A program made the translations under genes and the position numbers. A DNA stretch of 49,298 nt from a virus. The DNA lies in the IMG/VR virus record IMGVR_UViG_3300042460_002232, positions 1-49,298 of that record; one strand, written 5' to 3'. Shown here piece after piece: positions 39,862 through 49,298 of the stretch. The notes under the pieces were generated by a model. It was given only the letters and a program-made list of their open reading frames with translations, ran no database searches and was not told where the DNA came from. Each line of letters opens with the position of its first letter. Within the stretch, counting starts at the first letter, position 1.

Positions 39862-42800
39862 GTGACCACCCAGACAGTCACGCTGCGCATCGTCGGCGAG
39901 AACGGGCAGCTGGTCAGCGCCATCAAGGGTTCCAGTGCGGAGCTCAAGGGGCTGGGTGCTGCTGGCCGCGATGCAGGCGCCCAGGTGGACCGCGGCGCCG
40001 CCGCAGCGAGCCGGGGAATGGAGAACCTTGCCCGGCAGGTGACGGCAGCGCGCCAGCTTCTCATCGGCTTCTTCACCTTTCGCGAAGCTGGCCGTCTGCT
40101 GTTCGCCCTCGGCCGAACAGCAGACGCATATTCGAACATTCAGGCGCAGCTGCGCTTGGCGACGAGCAGCGAGCTCGAATACCAGCGCGCCCAACGTGAG
40201 ACGTTTGCGATCGCGCAGCGCACCAGTACGCTGCTTGACACGACCTCTGGGCTGTATGCGCGGATCACACGGTCGGTCAGCGAGTATGGGATCTCGCAGG
40301 CTCGCGTTCTCGGCATCACGGAAACGATCAACCAGAGCTTTGCCGTCTCTGGCGCCAGCACAATTGCGCAAGCGAACGCTGTCACGCAGCTGACCCAGGC
40401 CTTTGCTGGCGGAGTGCTGCGGGCCGAGGAGTTCAACAGCATCATCGAAAACAGTCCGAGGCTGGCGCAAGCGCTGGCGGATGGACTTGGCATCGGCATC
40501 GGCGCACTGCGCAAGCAGGTCAACGACGGCAAGGTCGATGTTCAGGCGATGATTTCCGCACTGGAGAGCCAGCGCGCTCGAATCCAGGCGGAATTCGAGA
40601 AGATGCCGCTGACCATCGAACGTGCATGGACGCGCGTGCGCAACGCAGTAATGACCTACGTTGGCGATGCCGACCAGGCGAGCGGCGCCTCCAGAACGCT
40701 GGCAGCTGCAATCGCCGATCTGGCCGACAACCTGGATGTGCTGACCGAAGCAGCGGCCGTGCTCGCTGTTCTGGGTGCCGCGCGCTGGTTGGGGCCGTTC
40801 CTGGCAGCGCAGGGGCTCGCCACTGCCGCGATCATCCGCCAGACATACGCTGCGCAGCAGCAGGTAGCGGTCAGCGTCGCCGTCGATCAGGCGTTTGCGA
40901 AGACCGCCGCCCAGGAAGCGCGGGGAGCTGCCGTCAAGGTCCAGGGTATCGCGGTCAATCAGGCCTTCATTGCATCCGAGCGAGCGTTGGCGGTGGCCGC
41001 CGTTGAGCGCGCGAATGTCCAGCTCGCGGAGGCCAGAGCAACACTGGAGGCCACTCGAGCCACAGGCTCCGCGGCGTATGCCAGCGGCTTGCTGCGCCAG
41101 GCCGAGCAGGCGCTTTCTGTAGCGATGCGCGTGCGTGCCGCCGAGACTGCGGCGCTGACCCGGCTGGACCAGGCCGCCAGCGCAGCCGCGTTGCAGCATG
41201 CCGCAGCGACCCGCGCCCTTGCCGCCGCCAGCACCACCTCGGCTGCTGCACAGACGGTCGCTGCTGCGGCGACTGCGCGCCTGACGCTGGCTGCCCGGGC
41301 CGCGAATGCCGCGCTTGCCCTAGGTCGTGGAGCTCTTGCGCTAGTGGGCGGCTGGGCCGGCGCCGCGGTCATCGGGCTGACCGGCCTGTACTTCTGGCTG
41401 AACCGCAGCAAGACCGCTGCGGATGATCTCGCCAACATCCAGCCGACTGTCCGCTCGCTGCGCGAGCTGGCCGACGAAGCCGATCGCTTCGCAAGTCGAG
41501 GTCCGCTGATCTCGGATGAGGAAAGGGCGTCCATTGAGCAGACGCAGGAAAGAATCCGGGGCTACGCCGGCGCGATTGGGGTTCTCGCTGCAACGAGGGA
41601 TCGCCTTGCTGCGCAAGGAGATGTGCTCGGCGCCAAGGGCCAGCAGGCGGAGATCGGCAAGCTCACCGAACTGATCCGGGAGGCGACCGGCGAGCTGCAA
41701 CGCTTCTACGCGGTCAAGGCGACCGGGGCCGGTACCGAGGCCATCAACCGAGAGATCGAATCGCTGCGGCGACAGATCGATCTGGTGCGCGGCGGGCGCT
41801 CCCCCTCCGATGCCCAGTTCCTGGAGGAGTTCGCCGCGGCCGATGACGCCGGCAAGCAGATACTCGCGCTCAAGAAGAGCTTAGAAGGGCTCGGCGATGC
41901 GCAGCGCCGCGCTGCCGACTCCGCCAAGGCTGCCGCCGATAAGTCCAGACGCGCTGCCGAGGAATACGCTACCAAGCTCAAGGAGATCGCTGCACTCGAA
42001 CGGCAGCTTGCATTGGTCCGAGATGGCGGCCTCTCCCCGGCGGAGGCCGTCTTCACAGTGCAGCGGGATGCCGCTGATGCGCTCGGCAAGAAGCTGATCG
42101 ATCTGCAGCGGCAATGGGAAGGCGTGACGGAGGCCCAACGGGCGGCCGATGAGTACGCCCAGGCTGAAGGGCAGCGGTCTCAGACGCTGCGCGACGAGGC
42201 CCGGGAACTGGAGACGGTCCTCGCGCTGATTCGCGACGGCGTCCCGGCCGCGGAGGCCGCGGCCGAAGCCAGGCGCCTGCTGATGTCGGAGGAGGAGCGG
42301 CATGTCCAGGCCCTGCGCGATGAGGCTGATGCCGCGGTGGCTGCCGCCGAACGCTTGCAAGAGCCGTTTCAGGATCTGAGGGATGTCCTCGTCGCTGCCG
42401 GAGACGACTGGTCGCGATCAGCCGCGACGATCGTTCAGGGCCTCGAAAACATCAACAAGGGGAACAGGGCGGCCGTGCGTGGCTACGCCCAGCTCACGCA
42501 GGGAGCGGCCGGCTTTTTCAAGGAAGGTACCGGTGGCTACAAGCTGCTGCAGGCGGCCTCACAGGCCTTCTACGCGTTCGAGATTGCGCAGCAGGCCGCC
42601 TCGGTGGTCGCGTCCATCGCCGCTTCCGGCAAAAAGGCCGCCGCACACGGCGTAGCTGCGAATGCTGCCGGTGCCGAGGCGGTCGCCACGCAGGCCGCTT
42701 CCGGTCCGATCATCGGGTTTGCGATGGCTGCGGCTATGATCGCCTTCCTCGCGAGCATCGGCGTCAGCCCGCGCGGCAAGGGCGGCAGCGCCGGCGCCCG

Positions 42801-44652
42801 CCCCTCCGCAGTCGCCAGCACAAACCTCGGTGCCGGCACCGGCACCGTACTCGGCGATCCGGAAGGCCGCAGCGAGTCCATCGCCAACAGCCTGGAGGCC
42901 TTGGAGCGATACGCCGAAACCGATATCGGCTACAGCGCTCGGCAGCTGCAGACCCTGCGCTCGATCGAGGCGGGGATCCGCGGTGTCGGCGGCCTGCTGT
43001 TCCGCCAGAACTACACCACCGGCGGCCCGACACCGTTCAACATGGCGGAGACGGTCAGCGGCACCGCGACCGGCGACATCATCACGCAGCTGGCGGGCAT
43101 CAACTTCGGGACGCCGATCCTGAATTCCTCCCTGCTGAACAAGCTGACCTTCGGGATCTCCGGCGCCGTCGGCGGCCTGGTCGATGGGATCATCGGCGGC
43201 ATCGTCGGCGGGCTGTTCGGCTCCACGACGCGCAAGCAGATCGACACCGGCATCATCATCGCCGGCGGCCAGACCCTGGGCGACATCATGGCGAACGGCC
43301 TCGACGCGCTGTACTTCGCGACGATCGAGACGACGAAGAAAAAGGCTTTCGGCCTATCGAAGTCGCGCAGCCGCCGGGATGTGACCTCTGACCTGAGCGA
43401 TGACCTGACGCGCCAGTTCACGGACATCCTGCTCGGACTGGGCGACTCGGTCATCGATGCGGTCGAGGAACTCGGCCTGAATGCGCAGGCAGCGGCGGAC
43501 CTCCTGAACAACCTTCCGCTGGAGATCGGCAAGATCTCGCTGCAGGGACTGACCGCCGAGGAGGTGCAGGAACGCCTCAGTTCGGTCTTCAGCTCGATCG
43601 GCGACACGTTCGCGACCACGGTCGTCCCGGCGATCGCCGAATTCCAGCGGGTGGGTGAGGGCGCCTACGAGACGCTGCTGCGCGTGGCCTCCGAAACCGC
43701 GATCGTGACGCAGGGCCTCGGCAATCTCGGCCTGTCGCTGACGGGGCTGGCCGGACTCGACGCGGCGCGTGCCGCGCAGGACCTGATCGACCTCGTCGGT
43801 GGCATCGAGAACTTCACCGATTCGATCTCGACATTCTTCTCGGAATTCTTCTCCGAGGAGGAGCAGACCGAGCGGCTGCGATCGCAGCTATCCGAGGCGC
43901 TGGGCGACATCGGCTTTGCGCTGCCATCGACGCGACAGGGCTTCCGCGACCTGGTGACCTCGCTGGACCTGACCACGGAATCCGGCCGGGAGGCCTTTGC
44001 CGCGCTGCTGCCGTTGGTGGGAGCCGCCGATCGCTACTACGACACCCTGGACGACAGCGCGGAGAAGTACCGCGACGCTGCCGATCGGCTGCAAGAGTTC
44101 CGGGCGTCTATGCGGGATATCGCGGAGGAGGCCCGCGGCCAGTCACTGGAGGCGGCGCGCCTGCGGTTCGAATCGGTGTCTCGTCGTGCCCGGCTCGGCG
44201 ACCTCGACGCGATCTCTGCGCTGCCTGATGCCGGCGGCGCCTACCAGCAGGCCAGCGCCGCGCTGGCTAGTTCTCGCACCGAGTACCTGCGCGACCTGGC
44301 GCGGATCCAGCTCGCGGCGGCGCAGGCCGAGGAAGTCGCTCGCCGCCTTGGCCAGGAGGATGTCGCGCAGGCGCAGCTGGCCGCCCTGAACAGGCATACC
44401 GAGCTGCTGGAGAGCATCGATACCAGGCTCAGCAGCAGCGGCGCGGCAATCACTGCGGCGCCGACCGTGGCCGCGGGAGCTTCCGGCGGAGCCGCCACCG
44501 ACGCAACCGAGCTGTCGGCCCTGCGCGCCGAGATCGCGGAGCTCAAGGGGTACCTGCACCAGCTCACCGTATATGCCGGCAAGACTGCCGCCTCGACGCG
44601 CCGCCTCGACGACTGGGATGCCGACGGCCTGCCACAGGAGCGCACCGCATGA
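39862..44652 (+). CDS. Tape measure protein
   Basis: 1596 aa from GTG. Near the N-terminus, DAYSNIQAQLRLATSSEL, RITRSVSEYGISQARVLG, AFAGGVLRAEEFNSI and the QVNDGKVDVQAMISAL segment match the tape-measure N-terminal domain (TIGR02675). The middle is Ala/Gln/Arg-rich coiled coil with hydrophobic segments (ALALVGGWAGAAVIGLTGL, then IIGFAMAAAMIAFLASIG) that could enter the membrane during ejection. The C-terminal coiled regions precede a Gly/Ala-rich tail. It sets tail length; at about 0.15 nm per residue the tail could be over 200 nm, so this is a siphovirus. A longer ORF begins at 39811 inside the preceding gene. Confidence 0.95.
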   Translation: MTTQTVTLRIVGENGQLVSAIKGSSAELKGLGAAGRDAGAQVDRGAAAASRGMENLARQVTAARQLLIGFFTFREAGRLLFALGRTADAYSNIQAQLRLATSSELEYQRAQRETFAIAQRTSTLLDTTSGLYARITRSVSEYGISQARVLGITETINQSFAVSGASTIAQANAVTQLTQAFAGGVLRAEEFNSIIENSPRLAQALADGLGIGIGALRKQVNDGKVDVQAMISALESQRARIQAEFEKMPLTIERAWTRVRNAVMTYVGDADQASGASRTLAAAIADLADNLDVLTEAAAVLAVLGAARWLGPFLAAQGLATAAIIRQTYAAQQQVAVSVAVDQAFAKTAAQEARGAAVKVQGIAVNQAFIASERALAVAAVERANVQLAEARATLEATRATGSAAYASGLLRQAEQALSVAMRVRAAETAALTRLDQAASAAALQHAAATRALAAASTTSAAAQTVAAAATARLTLAARAANAALALGRGALALVGGWAGAAVIGLTGLYFWLNRSKTAADDLANIQPTVRSLRELADEADRFASRGPLISDEERASIEQTQERIRGYAGAIGVLAATRDRLAAQGDVLGAKGQQAEIGKLTELIREATGELQRFYAVKATGAGTEAINREIESLRRQIDLVRGGRSPSDAQFLEEFAAADDAGKQILALKKSLEGLGDAQRRAADSAKAAADKSRRAAEEYATKLKEIAALERQLALVRDGGLSPAEAVFTVQRDAADALGKKLIDLQRQWEGVTEAQRAADEYAQAEGQRSQTLRDEARELETVLALIRDGVPAAEAAAEARRLLMSEEERHVQALRDEADAAVAAAERLQEPFQDLRDVLVAAGDDWSRSAATIVQGLENINKGNRAAVRGYAQLTQGAAGFFKEGTGGYKLLQAASQAFYAFEIAQQAASVVASIAASGKKAAAHGVAANAAGAEAVATQAASGPIIGFAMAAAMIAFLASIGVSPRGKGGSAGARPSAVASTNLGAGTGTVLGDPEGRSESIANSLEALERYAETDIGYSARQLQTLRSIEAGIRGVGGLLFRQNYTTGGPTPFNMAETVSGTATGDIITQLAGINFGTPILNSSLLNKLTFGISGAVGGLVDGIIGGIVGGLFGSTTRKQIDTGIIIAGGQTLGDIMANGLDALYFATIETTKKKAFGLSKSRSRRDVTSDLSDDLTRQFTDILLGLGDSVIDAVEELGLNAQAAADLLNNLPLEIGKISLQGLTAEEVQERLSSVFSSIGDTFATTVVPAIAEFQRVGEGAYETLLRVASETAIVTQGLGNLGLSLTGLAGLDAARAAQDLIDLVGGIENFTDSISTFFSEFFSEEEQTERLRSQLSEALGDIGFALPSTRQGFRDLVTSLDLTTESGREAFAALLPLVGAADRYYDTLDDSAEKYRDAADRLQEFRASMRDIAEEARGQSLEAARLRFESVSRRARLGDLDAISALPDAGGAYQQASAALASSRTEYLRDLARIQLAAAQAEEVARRLGQEDVAQAQLAALNRHTELLESIDTRLSSSGAAITAAPTVAAGASGGAATDATELSALRAEIAELKGYLHQLTVYAGKTAASTRRLDDWDADGLPQERTA

Positions 44653-46712
44653 TCCTCGTCCGACCGATCCCTATCGGCCCCTTGCAGCTGGTCAGCACCA
44701 ACATCGAGATCAACGATGCGCTGGCCTGGGATGTCGGCGAGACCTACAGCGACGGCGACCGGGTCATCTTCAACGATCGGGTCTTCGAGTCGATCGCGGA
44801 TGGCAATACCGGCCACGAACCGGATGTCAGCGCCGATCCGCCGTACTGGCTGGACCTCGGGCCGATCAATCGTCTCCGGATGTTCGATGGTGCGCCCTCG
44901 CTGGCGTCGCAGTGGACGGGGCTGATCGACGTGACGATCCAGCCAGGCGCCGAGTTCAATGCGGTGGGGCTGATCAACGTCACCGGCGTGGAGGTCACCG
45001 TGCAGGCCAGCGATTCCTCCGGCATCGTGTATGAGCAGAGCCGGTCCTTGCTGCCTGACTTGCCGACCGACGATCCCTACTACTCGCCGATGGACCGGCG
45101 TACCGACGCGGTGTTCGTAGATCTGCCGTTGCTGCCGGCCGCTGACGGCCAGGTGCGCATCATCGTGAATGCCGGCGATGGCCTGACGGCTCGCTGCGGC
45201 GAAGTGGTCCTCGGCCGGCAGGAGTTCCTGGGCGACACGCAGTTCGGGGCCAGCCTCGGCATCCGGGATTTCAGTCGCAAGGACACCGACGACTTCGGCG
45301 AAACCCGCATCGTGCGCCGCGGCTACTCCCGCACCGGCGACTTCGCTGTGCAGATCGATTCCGACAAGCTCTCGACGGTGCTGCGGCGGCTCGCGCGCGT
45401 TCGCGCGGAGCCAGCGCTGTATGTCGGGACCCGGAACCGGGAGGAGTCGTTCCTGTACGGCTTCTACCGCGGCTTCACGCTGGTGCTCGCTGGTCCGGCC
45501 CGCAGTACGGGCAGCATCGAGATCGAGAGCCTCACCTACGAGGCCGAGGATTCGCTGTTCGTGGGCGGGGTCCTGATTCAGACGCCGCAGATCACCAGCC
45601 CGGCGTACAACACGCTGCTGCATGAGGACCTGACCTTCGTCTCGACGGCATTCGTCACAGCGCCGGTCGAGCAGGATGTCCACGCCAGCACGGACTGGCA
45701 GTTCTCCCCCGATGCGGGATTCGCCACGATCGCGCATGAGTCCCTGGCGGACACCGTCAACCTGACCAGCTACGAGCTCCCGGCGGAGGCGCTGGCCGGC
45801 GGGACCTACTACGTGCGCTGCCGGTATCACGGCACGGAGCACGGTGCGAGCCCCTGGTCGGCCGCGATCAGCATCTATGTCGAGGAAGCCGGCGAGGCGG
45901 TGTTTACGACGCCCGGCCTGCATGAATGGACCGTGCCTGCCGGCGTCACCGAGATCGCCGTGCTGCTCATTGGCCCGGGCGGCTATGGGTCCCATATCAG
46001 CGGTGGCGGCGGCGGCGCGCTCGCTTACGTGCAGTGGCTGCAGGTCGAGCCGGGTCAGACGTACTACATCTACATCGCCATCAACGGAGATATCGGCACC
46101 TTCTTCGGTGCTGGAGAGGAGATCGGTGACGCGCTCTTCTGGGCGGGTTCGGGTCTGAGCTTTTACTCCGAGGTCGGTGGCTACATCCAGGGCGGGCTGC
46201 CCTACGATCAATCCGTGCAGGACCACACGCCAGGCGCGACCTTCGTCGGCTTCCGAGGCGGTGACGGTAGCGGTGGCCTGGGCGGTAGCGACGTGCTCGG
46301 GGGCGGTGGCGGTGCTGCCGGTTACGACGGCGACGGTGGCGACGGTGGAGCGCCTACCGCGGCCGGTAGCGATGGGAATGGCGGCGGCGGTGGTGGCGGT
46401 GGTGGTGGTGGCGACGGGACTCCAGACCTCGGCATCGGCGCCGGCAATGGTGGCGGTGTCGGCCTCTACGGCATCGGCCCGTCCGGCGTGGGCGGCGCCC
46501 CTGCAGAGGGTGGCACGGGCGGCAGCGGCGGTGACGACGCGACGAACAGCGCCGTCGGGCCTGTCCTCGGACATGGCGGCGACTACGGCGGTGGTGGTGG
46601 CGGCGTCTATCTCTTCGGCATCGAGAATGCCCAGGTCGGCGGCGGCGGTGCCGCTCGAATCATCTGGGGCATCGGCATGTCCTTCCCCAACCATGCAGGC
46701 CCGGTGGAGTAA
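44649..46712 (+). CDS. Tail protein with glycine-rich adhesin domain
   Basis: 687 aa. The N-terminal half (ILVRPIPIGPLQLVSTNIEIND, DGDRVIFNDRVFESIADGN carbohydrate-module-like, EVVLGRQEFLGDTQFGASLGIRDF) looks like a tail structural protein. A fibronectin/Ig-like segment follows (TYYVRCRYHGTEHGASPWSAAI). Residues about 425-687 are a Gly-rich region (GGDGSGGLGGSDVLGGGGG, GNGGGGGGGGGGGDG and GGTGGSGGDDA) of the polyglycine-sandwich adhesin kind seen in T-even gp38 and S16-type phages. Role inferred: host recognition. ATGA overlap with the tape measure stop. Confidence 0.72.
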   Translation: MILVRPIPIGPLQLVSTNIEINDALAWDVGETYSDGDRVIFNDRVFESIADGNTGHEPDVSADPPYWLDLGPINRLRMFDGAPSLASQWTGLIDVTIQPGAEFNAVGLINVTGVEVTVQASDSSGIVYEQSRSLLPDLPTDDPYYSPMDRRTDAVFVDLPLLPAADGQVRIIVNAGDGLTARCGEVVLGRQEFLGDTQFGASLGIRDFSRKDTDDFGETRIVRRGYSRTGDFAVQIDSDKLSTVLRRLARVRAEPALYVGTRNREESFLYGFYRGFTLVLAGPARSTGSIEIESLTYEAEDSLFVGGVLIQTPQITSPAYNTLLHEDLTFVSTAFVTAPVEQDVHASTDWQFSPDAGFATIAHESLADTVNLTSYELPAEALAGGTYYVRCRYHGTEHGASPWSAAISIYVEEAGEAVFTTPGLHEWTVPAGVTEIAVLLIGPGGYGSHISGGGGGALAYVQWLQVEPGQTYYIYIAINGDIGTFFGAGEEIGDALFWAGSGLSFYSEVGGYIQGGLPYDQSVQDHTPGATFVGFRGGDGSGGLGGSDVLGGGGGAAGYDGDGGDGGAPTAAGSDGNGGGGGGGGGGGDGTPDLGIGAGNGGGVGLYGIGPSGVGGAPAEGGTGGSGGDDATNSAVGPVLGHGGDYGGGGGGVYLFGIENAQVGGGGAARIIWGIGMSFPNHAGPVE

Positions 46713-46715
46713 CCC

Positions 46716-49298
46716 ATGCCGCAACCCAAGCTCGAAAAGTTCAATCGTCGTGGTCTCGCGCTGAAGCTGCAGGTCACGCCCGGCACACCGGAGGCGCCGA
46801 ACCCTGCCACGGACGGCCTGCGCCTCTACGATGGTCGCAGCGGCACCGAGTTCGATGTCCTGGAAGACAGCCCGGATCGTCGGCACTTCAGCAGCCCGCG
46901 GATCTCGACCTGGAATCATCGGGCATGGATCGAGGGCAGCCTGCGCGTGCAGCCGGGCAGCGGCGCGAACCCGCCGGATGCGGACCCACTGCTGCGCATC
47001 GCCGGCATGCAGCCGGATACCGATGGCCTGCCGGCCGGTTCCGTGCGCTATCTGCCGATCAGCGAGGACATCCCCTGCGCGACGACGGACTTCTGGCACG
47101 CCGGCACCCTCAGGCGCATGCACGATGTTCGCGCCGCGATTAGCGAGCTGTCGATCCAGATCGGGGAGCGCGCTACGGCTCGACTGCGCATGCTGGGGTT
47201 CTACTCGGGGATCGGGCAGCAGGCACTGCCCGCGGTGCCCGTGGCCGAGGAGCTTGGCCCGGTGGTGGAAGCCGAGAACTCGGAAGCGCGCATCATCCAG
47301 TATCCGGACGACGTTGCCGGCGACACCCTTCATGTCTGGGCGAAGTCGCTCAGCATCGACTGCGGCACCCGGCTGACCCCGAAGCACTACACGCAGCACC
47401 GCGAGATCGGCTACGACGACCGGCAGCCCAGCTTCAGCCTGCGTATCGCGCGCACCGACCTCACCGAATTCGATCCCTGGACGCTGCGTGCTGACGGCAC
47501 GCTGATCACTGCAGCGCTGCGCGTGACCGGTGCTGATGGGCGCTACACCGAGATTGGCATCCGCGGTTACATCCGCGATGTGGAGGAGGTCGAGATCGAC
47601 GGCGACTACGGCTGGGAGATCGCCGGGCCTTGCGTGGCGAGCCCTGCGGGCGGCGATGACTTCTACGTCGAGTTCGGGAACCCCGATAACCCCGATGGTG
47701 GAGGCCTGCCGCATGCGATTGGCTCACCGATTCTGAGTCTCGACGACGAGCATGTCTCAGAGGATGGCGGCACGGGCGGCTACGTCGTGACGTTCCCCTG
47801 GCAGCCGGTGGTGCATGACGAGCAGCTGGTGATCGGCCCCGATGTCGTCGGCGCGCCGGGTCCGGATCTGGTGGTGACCATCGACGTTCCCGGGGACAAC
47901 TTCCTCGACGACGATCCTCACACGCTGACGATCGAATTGGCGTCCGATGCCGGTGGCACGGTGCAGCTCAATCTCACCGTGGACGGAGTGCCGTGGCTTG
48001 AGGAGCAAGCGATCGTCGTGCCACCAGGCGGCCAGACGGTGGTGATCACGTTCACGCGGCCGGCGCCGGATCAGCCGTGGGACGTCGTGATTGATCCTCC
48101 GATCGGAGCGCCGGATACTTCGTGTGCAGACCTCGACGATGAACCAACCGAGACAGACTTCACCAACGCCATGCTGCAAGGGCCGCTGGAAGGATCAGGC
48201 GGCGAGGCGACTGGGATTCTGCTCGACTGGGCTTCGGGCGGGCCATTGTTTGTACTAGACACCGATGATCTGGCTGCGCTTTTCGCTGGACAGGGATCGT
48301 CTAATGCCATTCAGGAAACCCCTCCCGAGTCCGGGTTGCTGCGGCTGTACGAAAATCAAGCCGTCTATGTGGTCCACGCGAACGTTCCGCATCATGTTGC
48401 TTGCCGTGAAATCTTCGTCACGCCGGATGTTATTCCCTACGATCCGCTCGATCCGTCGCGAAGCGTGGTGTGGTACAGCGCATCGAACCCTGAGTTCCCG
48501 ACATCGGGCGATGAGATTTTCCCTGGAGGGCAGGACAAGCGTGGCGGGCTCAGGATCCGTTTCACTTCGGACGAAAGCGGAGTTGTGACTGTCTCGAACG
48601 CGGAGATATTCGCCCCGCCGATCAACACCACCTGCGAAGATATCTTGTCCGACAACTTCAACCGTGTAGGCGATCTGGTTGGCACCGCGCCGCAGGTTGG
48701 TCCAGCGTGGGTCGCCGATGTGCTCAATGTCGGTTCCGAGACGCCAACGACCAATGGAACGCACGCGGTGTTCGGTGCTGCGGATGGCGCCGACAACGAA
48801 ACCAAAATCGCCGCACTCAACTTCGGCGGTCCAAAAAGGATCGTTGACATGGTTATCGCAGCATCTGGTGTGTTGAACGCTATTACGCCGGAGGCTGGCG
48901 GCGGCTCAAGCTTTTCGTTCAATATCGGATTGTTTAATGACCCGGACCCGACGGCAGTCGATGCGTACTTGAACGGCGCGGACTTCACCGTTACGCGCGA
49001 CCAAGACACAGGCATCTGTGTGGTCAATTTTGGTGCCTTTAGCGTGAGTGGTGACCCCATTGAGTACAGCCAAGCTATCGGCGTCGGCATCTCCGCCGGA
49101 GACCCTGTGCCCTTTGACCTGCGCGCGGAGGTGCACGGTAGCGAAGTAACGTTCTTCGTGAACGACACAGCTGTGTTTTCAGGTGCTGGCTTTGTATTCG
49201 CTGACCAGGATAGCTACCAGTATGCGCAAGCCATCGGTGCCATTGGCGTTGAGGTCGATAGCGCACACATCGGCGTCTGCCATGTAGTTGAGGTGTAG
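46716..49298 (+). CDS. Second tail-tube-like protein with long C-terminal extension
   Basis: 860 aa ending at the last base of the window. Residues 1-325 parallel the major tail tube protein along their entire length (LEKFNRRGLALKLQ, FWHAGTLRRMHDVRA, and IDGDYGWEIAGPCVAS). Residues about 330-480 are beta-rich linker/Ig-like segments (GGQTVVITFTRPAPDQPW). About 480-640 and 640-860 are two more beta domains; the last begins LSDNFNRVGDLVG and resembles a ConA-like jelly roll. The 3' part (about 48140 onward) is less GC-rich than the tube part. It may decorate the tube or form its distal end. Both roles are inference. Confidence 0.75.
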   Translation: MPQPKLEKFNRRGLALKLQVTPGTPEAPNPATDGLRLYDGRSGTEFDVLEDSPDRRHFSSPRISTWNHRAWIEGSLRVQPGSGANPPDADPLLRIAGMQPDTDGLPAGSVRYLPISEDIPCATTDFWHAGTLRRMHDVRAAISELSIQIGERATARLRMLGFYSGIGQQALPAVPVAEELGPVVEAENSEARIIQYPDDVAGDTLHVWAKSLSIDCGTRLTPKHYTQHREIGYDDRQPSFSLRIARTDLTEFDPWTLRADGTLITAALRVTGADGRYTEIGIRGYIRDVEEVEIDGDYGWEIAGPCVASPAGGDDFYVEFGNPDNPDGGGLPHAIGSPILSLDDEHVSEDGGTGGYVVTFPWQPVVHDEQLVIGPDVVGAPGPDLVVTIDVPGDNFLDDDPHTLTIELASDAGGTVQLNLTVDGVPWLEEQAIVVPPGGQTVVITFTRPAPDQPWDVVIDPPIGAPDTSCADLDDEPTETDFTNAMLQGPLEGSGGEATGILLDWASGGPLFVLDTDDLAALFAGQGSSNAIQETPPESGLLRLYENQAVYVVHANVPHHVACREIFVTPDVIPYDPLDPSRSVVWYSASNPEFPTSGDEIFPGGQDKRGGLRIRFTSDESGVVTVSNAEIFAPPINTTCEDILSDNFNRVGDLVGTAPQVGPAWVADVLNVGSETPTTNGTHAVFGAADGADNETKIAALNFGGPKRIVDMVIAASGVLNAITPEAGGGSSFSFNIGLFNDPDPTAVDAYLNGADFTVTRDQDTGICVVNFGAFSVSGDPIEYSQAIGVGISAGDPVPFDLRAEVHGSEVTFFVNDTAVFSGAGFVFADQDSYQYAQAIGAIGVEVDSAHIGVCHVVEV

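Noticed and set aside
44241-47714. Minus-strand ORF of 1157 codons antisense to the tail genes
   Set aside because: It is an artefact of high GC3 in the tape measure, adhesin and tube-like genes; its sequence is low in complexity of type and rich in Arg/Asp/Val with no domain.

Overview
The window is one temperate tailed phage (prophage), with no host gene in view. It is GC-rich with strong GC bias at third codon positions, which fits a high-GC proteobacterial host; the sequence alone does not name the host. The ends coincide with the stop codon of the integrase (left) and of the last tail gene (right). No attachment site is visible. The usual tail-tip and hub genes are not recognisable, so the prophage probably continues to the right.

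Layout. (1) 1-14977, leftward early operon: tyrosine integrase and a DUF4224 excisionase-like protein, an adenine and a cytosine DNA methyltransferase, a HerA/FtsK-like ATPase, a DnaQ-like exonuclease, a cupin, an SMC/Rad50-like ATPase, a probable single-strand annealing protein, a PD-(D/E)XK nuclease, a DUF6745 protein with a 12-bp minisatellite, and small unknown proteins. Most genes overlap by 1-4 bases (ATGA, GTGA, TTGA). (2) 14978-18509, immunity region: an operator cluster with a TTGACA promoter at about 15020-15080 (PL-like), a small rightward gene, a lipoprotein, and the leftward run repressor - DarT - DarG. This ends at a second operator cluster (PR-like) in front of a Cro/YdaS-like gene. 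(3) 18510-23745, rightward early genes: a CII-like regulator, a DUF1376 replication protein whose gene contains six iterons and a hexanucleotide microsatellite, a RusA resolvase, and a C39-peptidase-like protein. (4) 23742-49298, late genes: terminase, Mor-like activator, endolysin, Rz/Rz1, Mu-type portal, MuF head protein fused to an ADP-ribosyltransferase, a P63C gene set between two terminators, prohead protease with nested scaffold, lambda-type decoration and major capsid proteins, Mu-type head-completion proteins, tail tube, tail chaperones with a -1 frameshift, tape measure, a glycine-rich adhesin, and a second tail-tube protein with a large C-terminal extension.

How it works together. 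An S24-type self-cleaving repressor probably binds related sites at both ends of the immunity region, as in lambda. In the lysogen it should be co-expressed with DarT (a DNA ADP-ribosyltransferase) and DarG (macrodomain antitoxin), which together would act as an anti-phage module. On induction, the leftward operon supplies recombination and DNA modification and the rightward operon supplies replication. The Mor-like protein probably switches on two late units that start with an identical 21-bp element. The head carries a predicted second ADP-ribosyltransferase, so the phage may use ADP-ribosylation both to protect its lysogen and to affect a newly infected cell.

Most interesting points: repressor-darT-darG as one lysogenic operon; the MuF-ART fusion; the iteron-plus-microsatellite origin candidate; the duplicated tail-tube protein with lectin-like domains; the repeated 21-bp late element; and the six-repeat target-recognition region of the cytosine methyltransferase.
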